Shown here: positions 1 through 7,489 of the stretch, one piece after another
Position numbering within the stretch: position 1 is the first letter of the stretch
Layout: each line of letters starts with the position of its first letter
DNA from: an uncultured Novosphingobium sp.
GTDB taxonomy: Bacteria > Pseudomonadota > Alphaproteobacteria > Sphingomonadales > Sphingomonadaceae
DNA length: 33,517 nt
Assembly: GCA_937996535.1 (NCBI GenBank)
Contig: CALKVF010000087.1
Location: 1 to 33,517, forward strand
Direction: 5' to 3'
The notes under the pieces: generated by a model
The model's input: only the letters and a program-made list of their open reading frames with translations
The model's database searches: none
Told to the model about the DNA's origin: nothing
Program-made: the position numbers and the translations under genes

Positions 1-485
1 GCGACGTGGTGATCCTGCTCGACTCGATCACCCGCCTTGGCCGCGCCTACAACACCGTTGTCCCCTCGTCGGGCAAGGTGCTGACCGGCGGTGTCGATGC
101 CAACGCCCTGCAGCGCCCAAAGCGCTTCTTCGGTGCGGCGCGCAACATCGAGGAAGGCGGCAGCCTGTCGATCATCGCCACTGCGCTGATCGATACCGGC
201 AGCCGCATGGACGAAGTCATCTTCGAAGAATTCAAGGGCACCGGTAACTCGGAAATCGTGCTCGACCGCAAGGTTGCGGACAAGCGCATCTTCCCGGCGC
301 TCGACGTCGGCAAGAGCGGCACCCGCAAGGAAGAGCTGCTGGTCGGCAAGGACAAGCTCTCGAAGATGTGGGTGCTGCGCCGCATCCTTATGCAGATGGG
401 CACCATCGACGCGATGGAATTCCTGCTCGATAAGATGAAGGATTCGAAGACCAACGAAGACTTCTTCGCAACGATGAACCAGTAA
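1..485 (+). CDS. rho: Transcription termination factor Rho, C-terminal part (5' truncated by window edge)
   Basis: Rho is the hexameric RNA-dependent ATPase that tracks along nascent RNA and releases RNA polymerase. The window holds only about the last 161 residues; the reading frame is open to the left edge (first full codon at base 3), so the start lies outside. The fragment opens with the Walker B strand (VILLDSITR) of the ATPase domain, followed by the conserved ALQRPKRFFGAARN and GSLSIIATALIDTGSRMD segments, and ends with the helical C-terminus LLDKMKDSKTNEDFFATMNQ. These are near-invariant in bacterial Rho. The internal GTG at base 6 is a coding valine, not a start. In many alphaproteobacteria rho lies directly before mnmE; here about 3.8 kb of small genes separates them. 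Confidence 0.97.
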   Translation, partial: DVVILLDSITRLGRAYNTVVPSSGKVLTGGVDANALQRPKRFFGAARNIEEGGSLSIIATALIDTGSRMDEVIFEEFKGTGNSEIVLDRKVADKRIFPALDVGKSGTRKEELLVGKDKLSKMWVLRRILMQMGTIDAMEFLLDKMKDSKTNEDFFATMNQ

Positions 486-494
486 GCGGAACCG

Positions 495-1019
495 ATGGCA
501 GCCGACATGATCCTGATTGTCGGCTGCACCGGTGCCGGCAAGACCACCTATTCCCGCCGCTTGGCCGACCAGCTGGGCGGCGTGCGTTTTTCCATCGACG
601 AGTGGATGACCACGCTGTTCTGGGCCGACAGCCCGCAGCCGCTCCAGTTTGAATGGACGATGGAGCGGATCGCCCGCTGCGAAGCGCAGATCATGGCCAC
701 GGTGCGGCAATTGGCGGGGCGCGGCGTGCCCGCGCTGCTCGATCTGGGCTTCACCACCAGGGACCACCGCGACCGGTTCCGCGCCCTTGCGCAGGAGGCC
801 GGGCTTTCGCTGCAGATCCATTTCCTCGATGTGCCGGCCGATGAACGCTGGGCGCGGGTCAGCCGCCGCAACACCGAGCGCGGCGAGACGTTCGCGATGG
901 AAGTTGACCGGCAGATGTTCGATTTCATGGAAGGGATGTGGCAGCCGCCGCAGGCCGCCGAATGGCAGGCGGGCGGGGGATGCCGGATCGGCAGCGATGG
1001 GCAAGTCACCAGCGCCTGA
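495..1019 (+). CDS. P-loop ATP-binding protein, AAA_33-like small kinase family
   Basis: This 174-residue soluble protein has a Walker A loop at residues 10-17 (GCTGAGKT), an acidic pair D35-E36 in SIDEWM where small kinases place the catalytic base, a Walker-B-like strand (ALLDLGFT) and an Arg-rich lid-like stretch (RRNTERG). This is the layout of AAA_33/zeta-toxin/phosphotransferase-like P-loop kinases. The substrate cannot be told from sequence. It starts 9 bp after the rho stop; an alternative ATG four codons downstream (MILIVG) would also keep the P-loop. Its last 23 bases overlap the next P-loop gene in another frame, suggesting translational coupling. It has no secretion signal and no toxin-antitoxin partner pattern that I can defend. 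Confidence 0.8.
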   Translation: MAADMILIVGCTGAGKTTYSRRLADQLGGVRFSIDEWMTTLFWADSPQPLQFEWTMERIARCEAQIMATVRQLAGRGVPALLDLGFTTRDHRDRFRALAQEAGLSLQIHFLDVPADERWARVSRRNTERGETFAMEVDRQMFDFMEGMWQPPQAAEWQAGGGCRIGSDGQVTSA

Positions 1020-1554
1020 GCTTGTTCTGCCGCGCTGCGCGGTGCTGACCGGCGCGCCGGGGGCGGGCAAGACCACGCTGCTCGATGCCGCTGCCGCCGC
1101 TGGCCTGAGCACCTCGCCCGAAGTGGCGCGCGAATTGCTGCGCCAGCCCGGCGGGATGGATCTGCGCGAACGCGATCCGCTGGGCTTTGCCGAGGCCATG
1201 GCCGAAGCGCATATTCGCGAGTTTGAACGCCATGCCGCTGCGCCCACGCCAGTGCTGTTCGATCGCGGCTTGCCCGATGTGGCAGGGTTTCTTGACGTGT
1301 CAGGCCTCGCCATGCCGCCCAGCGTTGACGGGGCCTGCCGCACGCTGCGCTATGCCGGGCCCATCCTGCGCGCGCCGGCCTGGGCTGAAATCTACGTGCA
1401 GGATGCCCAGCGGATTCAGGACTGGGCCGAGGCGGTGGCCAGCGACGAAGCCGTGACCGCGGCCTGGCGGCGCTATGGCTATGATCCGATCGACCTGCCG
1501 TTTGAACCAGTGGCCGCGCGGCTGGCTTTTGTCAGGCGGGGGCTGGGGCTCTAG
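997..1554 (+). CDS. P-loop ATPase/kinase-like protein, AAA_28-like
   Basis: The 185-residue protein starts at ATG 997. A longer open frame runs upstream, but there it only shadows the preceding gene, so the start is placed before MGKSPAPELV. It carries a Walker A motif at residues 19-26 (GAPGAGKT), a VAREL segment after the P-loop helix and the VLFDRGLPD strand seen in AAA_28 (NadR-kinase-like) proteins, and ends in an Arg-rich segment. The family includes predicted nucleoside or small-metabolite kinases; no substrate is evident. It overlaps the previous gene by 23 bp and meets the minus-strand SnoaL-like gene tail to tail: both stop codons sit in one palindromic CTAG (1551-1554). Confidence 0.78.
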   Translation: MGKSPAPELVLPRCAVLTGAPGAGKTTLLDAAAAAGLSTSPEVARELLRQPGGMDLRERDPLGFAEAMAEAHIREFERHAAAPTPVLFDRGLPDVAGFLDVSGLAMPPSVDGACRTLRYAGPILRAPAWAEIYVQDAQRIQDWAEAVASDEAVTAAWRRYGYDPIDLPFEPVAARLAFVRRGLGL

Positions 1555-1949
1555 CCCTGCATCGCCTGAAGCTGGGCCGCCATCTTCTCCCACAGCTTGT
1601 TCACGGCCTTGAACGGGCGAACCAGCACTTTGAAATCATGAATTTTTCCGTCATCGCCAAAGCGAATGAGATCGATCCCGTTGATCTGGATGCCATCGAC
1701 CTCGGCGGTGAATTCAAGGCAGGCGTCGTTGCCGTCGACCAGTTCGCGGACATAGCGGAAGCTGTCATTGCCCAGCACCTGCGCTGCGGCGAGCAGATAC
1801 ATCATGACCTTGGCCTTTCCGGCCTGCGGGGTGTGGACCACGGGGGAATGGAACACCGCGTCCTCGGCGATCTGGGCAGCCAGCAGCTCGGCATTGCCGT
1901 TGCTGTCCATATAGGCGTGCCACGCCGCGATCTGTCTATCTGCCGTCAT
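1551..1949 (-). CDS. SnoaL-like / NTF2-fold protein
   Basis: This 132-residue protein has the size and pattern of the SnoaL/ketosteroid-isomerase-like NTF2 fold: an N-terminal helix (IAAWHAYMDSNG), the AEDAVFHSPVVHTP strand-loop, a central helix, and paired C-terminal strands (CLEFTAEVDGIQINGIDLIRFGDDGKIHDFKVLVRP). Proteins of this fold bind small hydrophobic ligands or act as isomerases, cyclases or hydrolases; the function cannot be assigned here. It is transcribed divergently from the TPR/hydroxylase gene, with an 82-bp gap between the starts, and convergently with the AAA_28-like gene, sharing four bases of stop codons. No signal peptide or membrane segment is visible. Confidence 0.75.
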   Translation of the reverse strand: MTADRQIAAWHAYMDSNGNAELLAAQIAEDAVFHSPVVHTPQAGKAKVMMYLLAAAQVLGNDSFRYVRELVDGNDACLEFTAEVDGIQINGIDLIRFGDDGKIHDFKVLVRPFKAVNKLWEKMAAQLQAMQG

Positions 1950-2031
1950 CCCTGTGATCCCGTTCTGCTGGTCTTGTCGCGGCGGATCATGGCGAAGCTT
2001 GCGAAGAAGTTCCAGCCTCGCCTATGCCACG

Positions 2032-3165
2032 ATGATGAGCAGTGATTATCGCGCCGTGATTGCCGAGGGGCTGGGCGCCCTTCAGGCCCGGGACATGGCC
2101 CGTGCGGCCAGCCTGCTGCGCGCGGCGAGCGAAGCCGCGCCAGCGGGCGAGATGCCGTGGGTGGCGCTGGCCAATGCCGAATTGGCGGCGGGCCACAACG
2201 ATGCCGCCGAAGCCGCGCTCGACCGCCAGCTCGAACTTGCCCCGCGCGAAGTCGGGGCGCTGCTGCTCAAGGCGTGGCTGCGCGAGCAGGCAGGCGATGC
2301 CCGCGCGGCATCGAGTTTCTACCGCGCCGCGCTCAACCAGGCGGCGGTTGACGGCGCCGTGCCGCCGGCGCTCCAGTCGCTCCACGGCCATGCTGCGCGC
2401 TATCTTGAAAGCGCCAATGCTGGCTTCGAGGCGCACCTGCTCGATGCGGTCGGCACCGGGCTTTCACCGGCGATGAGCGAGGCAATCGACCTCTTGACCG
2501 GCAAGCGCGAGCTGTACCTGCAGGAACCCTCGGTGCTCTATTATCCGGGGCTACCGCAAAAACGGTTCTACGATCCGGCGGACTTCCCCTGGCTGGAGCC
2601 GATGCTGGCGCTGGTGCCGCAGATGCAGGCTGAATTGCAGGCCGTGCTGGGCGAGGGCGGGGCTGGCTTTGCCCCCTATGTCCACCGCAAGCAGCATCGT
2701 CCCGCGCCCAACAGCCCGCTGCTCGACAACGAGGCCTGGACCGCATTCCACTTCTGGCGCGATAGCGAATTGGTGGCGGACAATGCCGCGCGCTGCCCGG
2801 CGACGATGGAGGCGCTTGGCCATGCGCCGATGCCGCTCATCCCGGGGCGTTCACCCAATGCCCATTGGTCGCGGCTGCTGCCCGGCGCGCATATCGCTCC
2901 GCATACCGGGATGCTCAACACCCGGCTGATCTGCCACTTGCCGATCCAGACCGCGCCAGATTGCTGGTTCCGCGTCGGCAGCGAACGGCGCGGCTGGGTT
3001 GATGGCGTGCCGCTGATCTTTGACGATTCGATCAATCACGAAGCCAAGAACGATGGGCCGCGCGAACGCGTGATCCTGCTCTGGGAAATCTGGCGCCCGG
3101 AAATCGGCGAGGATGACCGCGCCGCGATCGGCCGAATCTTTGAGGCGATCGGCGACTATCAGTAA
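2032..3165 (+). CDS. TPR-containing aspartyl/asparaginyl beta-hydroxylase family protein
   Basis: The protein has about 377 residues. Residues 1-135 form helical TPR-like repeats (ALQARDMARAASLLRAA, WVALANAELAAGHNDAAEAAL). Residues about 200-365 form an Asp/Asn beta-hydroxylase domain, a 2-oxoglutarate/Fe(II) cupin. The domain shows H291 in APHTGMLNTR and H336 in DSINHEAKND as probable iron ligands, and R298 and R346 as candidates for 2-oxoglutarate binding, the AspH-type two-histidine arrangement. Two ATGs (2032, 2035) are adjacent; the frame is open upstream to 1954, but that part reads like noncoding sequence. It is a cytosolic protein without signal peptide. The TPR half suggests a protein partner or substrate. 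Convergent with the dienelactone hydrolase gene 18 bp away. Confidence 0.85.
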   Translation: MMSSDYRAVIAEGLGALQARDMARAASLLRAASEAAPAGEMPWVALANAELAAGHNDAAEAALDRQLELAPREVGALLLKAWLREQAGDARAASSFYRAALNQAAVDGAVPPALQSLHGHAARYLESANAGFEAHLLDAVGTGLSPAMSEAIDLLTGKRELYLQEPSVLYYPGLPQKRFYDPADFPWLEPMLALVPQMQAELQAVLGEGGAGFAPYVHRKQHRPAPNSPLLDNEAWTAFHFWRDSELVADNAARCPATMEALGHAPMPLIPGRSPNAHWSRLLPGAHIAPHTGMLNTRLICHLPIQTAPDCWFRVGSERRGWVDGVPLIFDDSINHEAKNDGPRERVILLWEIWRPEIGEDDRAAIGRIFEAIGDYQ

Positions 3166-3183
3166 CCGCGCCGCCGTGCCCGA

Positions 3184-3879
3184 TCAGGCAAGGTTGGCGG
3201 CAAGGAAGTCCTGCGTGCGGCGATCGGCCAGCTGGGCGGCCTCTTCGTTGCGGCGGTTGCCCATTTCGGCGGCGAACCCGTGATCAAGCCCGACATAGTC
3301 GTGCAGCGTGACCTTGGGATGGCCATCAAGCCCGGCATGGATCGCGACCTGGGCTTCGGGCGGGACAAAGCCGTCGGCGGTCGGGATGTGGAGCATCAGC
3401 GGCCGCGCGATGGCATGGGATTCGCCCAGCATGGTGTCGATCATCACCCCGTAATAGCCGACCGAGGCATCGATATCGGTGCGCGCGGCAGCCATGTAGG
3501 CCAGGCGTCCGCCGAGGCAATATCCCGCGCAGCCGACCTTGGCCACGCCCTCGCGGCGGATCCAGTGGATCGCGGCTTCGATGTCATAGACCCCGTCGGT
3601 GGGATCATACTGCTGGAAATAGCCAAAGGCTTCCTGAAGTTGCTCGGGCTGGTCGGGATCAAGTTCGACCCCCGGGGCAAACCGCCAGAAGATATCGGGC
3701 GCGACTGCGAGATAGCCTTGGGCGGCCCATTTGTCGCACTTCTGGCGGATCCCGGGATTGACCCCGAAGATCTCGGGAATGACGATGATCGCCGCCTTGG
3801 CCGCGCCTTGCGGGCGGGCAACATAGGCGGGAATGGTGGCCGCGCCGTCAAGCGTGGGGATCTGGACCATCTCAGTCAT
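3184..3879 (-). CDS. Dienelactone hydrolase family protein (carboxymethylenebutenolidase-like)
   Basis: This 231-residue cytosolic alpha/beta hydrolase shows the complete dienelactone hydrolase triad: C121 in GYCLGG, D169 in TADGFVPPEA and H200 in LDHGFA, plus E36 in IPEIFG, the residue that activates the nucleophile in this family. The spacing matches classical dienelactone hydrolase (C123, D171, H202, E36) with a two-residue offset. Those enzymes open the lactone of dienelactone to maleylacetate in chlorocatechol breakdown, but many chromosomal paralogues act on other esters or lactones. No catechol genes lie nearby, so the true substrate is unknown. Start ATG at 3879; the second Met is three codons in. 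Confidence 0.9.
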   Translation of the reverse strand: MTEMVQIPTLDGAATIPAYVARPQGAAKAAIIVIPEIFGVNPGIRQKCDKWAAQGYLAVAPDIFWRFAPGVELDPDQPEQLQEAFGYFQQYDPTDGVYDIEAAIHWIRREGVAKVGCAGYCLGGRLAYMAAARTDIDASVGYYGVMIDTMLGESHAIARPLMLHIPTADGFVPPEAQVAIHAGLDGHPKVTLHDYVGLDHGFAAEMGNRRNEEAAQLADRRTQDFLAANLA

Positions 3880-3994
3880 CGGGGGTCTCCGTCAAAGCCG
3901 TGTGTCCCATCCATACGCCCGGCGTGGACTTTGCCAAGGGCATATGCCAGCCTTGCATGGCCCGTCGGGCGGGGATTGCACGGAGGAAAGCACT

Positions 3995-4258
3995 ATGAAG
4001 ATCCATGTCGAGATCGACTGCACGCCTGAAGAGGCCCGTCAGTTCCTGGGCCTGCCCGATGTGTCGCAGGCCAACCAGTTCTACGTCGATGCGATTGCCA
4101 AGGGCATGAAGGGCGCGGCCAACGTCGATCAGCTCCAGGATCTCGCCAAGGGGCTGGCCCCGATGGGGCAGATGGGGATCAAGCTGTTCCAGCAGTTCAT
4201 GGAAGGCAGCAACGCCTTTGGGGGCGGCGCGGCAAAGAAACCCAAGGACGAAGGCTGA
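3995..4258 (+). CDS. Small conserved protein, DUF6489-like
   Basis: An 87-residue acidic protein starts at ATG 3995, preceded by a clear ribosome binding site (GGAGGAAAG, bases 3982-3990). The open frame continues upstream to 3833 but only shadows the start of the opposite hydrolase gene. The sequence begins MKIHVEIDCTPEEARQFLGL, has a second helical half (AANVDQLQDLAKGLAPMGQMGIKLF) and a Gly/Lys-rich tail. It resembles the sphingomonad DUF6489 family from memory; no biochemical function is known to me. It has no signal peptide or membrane span. It lies 44 bp ahead of mnmE on the same strand and may be cotranscribed with it. Confidence 0.75.
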   Translation: MKIHVEIDCTPEEARQFLGLPDVSQANQFYVDAIAKGMKGAANVDQLQDLAKGLAPMGQMGIKLFQQFMEGSNAFGGGAAKKPKDEG

Positions 4259-4302
4259 TCCCGGCTTTCCCGATGCGCCCGCACGTGGCAGGCGGTTAAG
4301 TC

Positions 4303-5580
4303 ATGGCCGAAACGATCTTTGCCCTGTCCAGCGGCGCGCCGCCCGCCGCCATCGCGATTGTCCGCGTCAGCGGGCCGCAGGCTGCCCATGCGATGCAGGC
4401 GCTGCTGCACCGTCAGCTTCCAGCACGCAAAGCGGTGACGGCGGCTGTGCGCGATAGCGGCGGCGAACTGCTCGACCGCGCGCTTGCACTGTGGCTGCCG
4501 GGGCCGCAGACCGCGACGGGCGAGGATACGCTCGAACTGCATTGCCACGGCGGGCGCGCGGTGGTCCAGGCGGTCGAGGCCGCGCTTGCCGCGCTGACCG
4601 GACTGCGCCGCGCCCAGCCCGGCGAATTCACCCGCCGCGCCTTTGCCAATGGCCGGATCGACCTGGCCGAAGCCGAAGGGCTGGTTGACCTGCTCTCCGC
4701 CGAAACCGAACTGCAGCGCCAATCGGCCCTTGCGCTTGCTGGCGGGGCCTTCTCGCGCGAGGTCGGGGAGTGGCGCGAGCGGTTGCTGCTATTGTCCGCC
4801 GCGATCGAGGCTGTGCTCGATTTCGCTGATGAGGATGACGTTACCGCGCTGCCCGCCGATTTTGTGCTGCGGCTCGATACGCTGGAGGCCGAGATCAGTG
4901 GCTGGCTCGATCGCCCGCGCGCCGAAGTGTTGCGCGAAGGGTTCAAGGTGGTGCTGGCCGGGCCGCCCAATGCTGGCAAGTCCACCCTGTTCAACGCGCT
5001 GGTCGAATCCGAAGCCGCGATTACCGCGCCGATCGCCGGGACCACCCGCGACCTGCTGATGCATCCGGTCGCGCTGGCGGGCATTCCGTTCCGCTTCTTC
5101 GACACCGCCGGGCTGACCGATGATACCAGCGATGTGATCGAGGCGATCGGAGTTGAACGCGCGCGCGCCGCTTTGGCCAGTGCCGATCTGGTGCTCTGGC
5201 TTGGCCCCGAGGGGGAGGGACCGGCGGGCGCCTGGGAGATCGAAGCCCAGGCTGACCGTGCGGGCCACGCCGCCAAGCTGCACCCCCTTCACCGCCTCTC
5301 GGCGCTCACCGGCGCGGGGATGGACGGGCTGCGCACCGATCTTGTCGCGCTGGCCCAGCAGGCGATGCCGCGCCCTGGCGAGGCTGCGCTCAACGCGCGG
5401 CAGCACCGCCTCTTGGCTGAGGCCGCGCAGTCGCTCGGCAGCGCGGGCAGTCTGTCTGACCCCTTGCTGGTTGCCGAATCGCTGCGGCTCGCCCGGGTGG
5501 CTTTCGACGCTTTGCTCGGTCGGACGACCACTGAAGACATGCTCGATGCGCTGTTCGGGCAGTTCTGCATCGGCAAGTGA
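4303..5580 (+). CDS. mnmE: tRNA uridine-5-carboxymethylaminomethyl modification GTPase MnmE
   Basis: MnmE (TrmE), with MnmG, installs the aminomethyl-type group at U34 of certain tRNAs, using tetrahydrofolate and a K+-stimulated GTPase. The 425 residues show the N-terminal folate-binding domain (TIFALSSG start, HCHGG near 80-84), a helical domain, then the G domain: G1 GPPNAGKS at 220-227, G2 loop APIAGTTRD ending at 250, G3 DTAG at 267-270 and a G5-like SAL at 333-335. It ends with the essential FCIGK motif (C422). The expected G4 NKxD reads AQAD at 315-318: the Asp is kept but Asn and Lys are missing. It is somewhat shorter than E. coli MnmE (454). A parS site follows the stop immediately. 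Confidence 0.97.
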   Translation: MAETIFALSSGAPPAAIAIVRVSGPQAAHAMQALLHRQLPARKAVTAAVRDSGGELLDRALALWLPGPQTATGEDTLELHCHGGRAVVQAVEAALAALTGLRRAQPGEFTRRAFANGRIDLAEAEGLVDLLSAETELQRQSALALAGGAFSREVGEWRERLLLLSAAIEAVLDFADEDDVTALPADFVLRLDTLEAEISGWLDRPRAEVLREGFKVVLAGPPNAGKSTLFNALVESEAAITAPIAGTTRDLLMHPVALAGIPFRFFDTAGLTDDTSDVIEAIGVERARAALASADLVLWLGPEGEGPAGAWEIEAQADRAGHAAKLHPLHRLSALTGAGMDGLRTDLVALAQQAMPRPGEAALNARQHRLLAEAAQSLGSAGSLSDPLLVAESLRLARVAFDALLGRTTTEDMLDALFGQFCIGK

Positions 5581-5596
5581 TGTTCCACGTGGAACA
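5581..5596. other. parS site 1 (ParB-binding palindrome)
   Basis: TGTTCCACGTGGAACA is a perfect 16-bp palindrome matching the chromosomal parS consensus, in the CC/GG variant. It begins at the base after the mnmE TGA stop and lies in the 61-bp gap before mnmG, about 3.3 kb from the parB start. ParB binds parS and loads as a CTP-dependent sliding clamp. Confidence 0.93.
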
Positions 5597-5641
5597 ATCA
5601 CCGCTTTGACCGTTCCCTCTGGCCCGGTTAAAGGGCGGGGC

Positions 5642-7489
5642 ATGCAATCCTTCGATGTCATTGTGATCGGCGGCGGCCACGCCGGGGTTGAGGCTGCGGC
5701 AGTCGCGGCCCGGATGGGTGTGCGCACTGCACTGGTCAGCTTCGACCTCGACGCCATCGGTGCGATGAGCTGCAACCCGGCCATCGGCGGGCTGGGCAAG
5801 GGACACCTTGTCCGCGAAGTTGATGCCTTTGATGGGATCATGGCGCGCGCGGCCGATGCCGGCGCGATCCATTACCGTATGCTCAACCGCTCGAAGGGCA
5901 GCGCGGTTCAGGGCCCCCGGATCCAGGCCGACCGCAAGCGGTTCAAGGCAGAGGTTCAGACGCTGCTGATGCTGCAGGGCGATCTCACGCTAATCGCCGG
6001 TGAAGCCGCCTCGCTGCGTTTCACGGGTGAGCGGGTTACCGGTGTCACGCTGGCTGATGGTAACGATCTGGCCGCCGGGGCGGTGGTGCTGTGCACCGGC
6101 ACCTTTCTGGGCGGCGTGCTGTTTCGCGGCGAGGAACGGATCATTGGCGGGCGGATCGGCGAAGCCTCGGCCCAGCGGCTGGCTGAGCAGCTGCGCGGCG
6201 CTGACCTACCGATGGCCCGGCTCAAGACCGGCACGCCGCCTCGGCTTGACGGGCGCACGATCGATTGGGCGCGGCTGGCTGAGCAGCCCTCGGACCATGA
6301 GCCCTGGACCATGTCGCCGCTAGGCGGGGGCCGGATCTTGCCGCAGGTGTTCTGCGCGATCACCCGCACCAATGAGCGCAGTCACGATGTGATCCGCGCC
6401 AACCTCCATCGCTCGCCGCTGTTCTCCGGGGCGATCGGCGCATCGGGGCCGCGCTATTGTCCCTCGATTGAAGACAAGATCCACCGCTTTGCCGATCGCG
6501 ATGGGCACCAGGTATTCCTTGAACCCGAAGGTCTCGATACCCCGCTGATCTATCCCAACGGGATCAGCACCTCGCTCCCCGCCGATGTCCAGCTGGCAAT
6601 GCTGCGGACGATGGAAGGGCTCGAAGCGGTCGAGATGGCGGTGCCGGGCTATGCGGTCGAATACGATCACCTCGATCCGCGCGCGCTGCGCTCGACGCTT
6701 GAGGTGCGGGCCATGCCGGGGCTCTATTGCGCGGGGCAGATCAACGGCACCACCGGTTATGAAGAAGCCGCCGCCCAGGGTTTGGTCGCCGGGATGTATG
6801 CTGCGGCGGCCGTTTCGGGCCGCGATGGGCCGATGCTCGATCGGGCGAACAGCTACATGGCGGTGATGATTGATGACCTCACCCTGCACGGCGTGTCCGA
6901 GCCTTACCGGATGCTTACCGCTCGGGCCGAGTACCGGCTGCGGCTGCGCGCCAACAATGCTTCGACCCGGCTAACCCCGCTCGGCCTCGTGGTCGGTTGC
7001 ATCGGGGCTGAGCGGGCAGACTGGTTTACCCGGCGCGAGGAGGCACGGAGCAAGCTTGATGGCGCGCTTGATCACGCGGTAACCGGCAACGAGCTGGTCA
7101 AGGCCGGCTTGCTAGTGCGGGCCGACGCGGGGCGGCTGCCTTTGCGCGAATGGCTCCGCTTTGGCGGGGTGGAACTTGCCGATCTCGAACCATGGCTTGA
7201 TCCGGCGGTGCTAAGCGATGCCGAGCTGGCGGCTGAGGTGGCTGAGGATGCTGCCTATGCGCCTTATCTGGCGCGGCAGGATGGTGAACTACGCGATCTG
7301 CGCGCAGCCGAGGCGATGCCGCTTGGCGATGACTTCCCCTATGCGGCGATCCCCGGACTGTCGCGCGAAATGGTCGAGCGGCTCGATCGGGCGCGCCCGG
7401 CCACGCTGGCGGCAGCCGGGCGGGTGCCCGGTATCACGCCGGCTGCGCTCGCAGCGCTGCTGGTTCACGCCCGGAGGCGCGCGGCATGA
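5642..7489 (+). CDS. mnmG: tRNA uridine-5-carboxymethylaminomethyl modification enzyme MnmG (GidA)
   Basis: MnmG is the FAD/NADH-dependent partner of MnmE in U34 modification. From ATG 5642 it is 615 residues, close to the usual length. The FAD-binding Rossmann loop is at residues 10-15 (GGGHAG), followed by AMSCNPAIGGLGKGH with C44 (the E. coli Cys47 position), the PRYCPSIEDK segment with the second conserved Cys (the Cys277 position), the GLYCAGQINGTTGYEEAAAQG signature, and the C-terminal helical domain that binds MnmE and tRNA. An in-frame upstream extension exists but only shadows mnmE. Its stop overlaps the rsmG start (ATGA), so rsmG is probably translationally coupled. Confidence 0.97.
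   Translation: MQSFDVIVIGGGHAGVEAAAVAARMGVRTALVSFDLDAIGAMSCNPAIGGLGKGHLVREVDAFDGIMARAADAGAIHYRMLNRSKGSAVQGPRIQADRKRFKAEVQTLLMLQGDLTLIAGEAASLRFTGERVTGVTLADGNDLAAGAVVLCTGTFLGGVLFRGEERIIGGRIGEASAQRLAEQLRGADLPMARLKTGTPPRLDGRTIDWARLAEQPSDHEPWTMSPLGGGRILPQVFCAITRTNERSHDVIRANLHRSPLFSGAIGASGPRYCPSIEDKIHRFADRDGHQVFLEPEGLDTPLIYPNGISTSLPADVQLAMLRTMEGLEAVEMAVPGYAVEYDHLDPRALRSTLEVRAMPGLYCAGQINGTTGYEEAAAQGLVAGMYAAAAVSGRDGPMLDRANSYMAVMIDDLTLHGVSEPYRMLTARAEYRLRLRANNASTRLTPLGLVVGCIGAERADWFTRREEARSKLDGALDHAVTGNELVKAGLLVRADAGRLPLREWLRFGGVELADLEPWLDPAVLSDAELAAEVAEDAAYAPYLARQDGELRDLRAAEAMPLGDDFPYAAIPGLSREMVERLDRARPATLAAAGRVPGITPAALAALLVHARRRAA

Noticed and set aside
1954..2031. Extended N-terminus for the TPR-hydroxylase
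   Set aside because: The extension (MIPFCWSCRGG...) reads like noncoding DNA and would fill the divergent promoter gap with the SnoaL-like gene.
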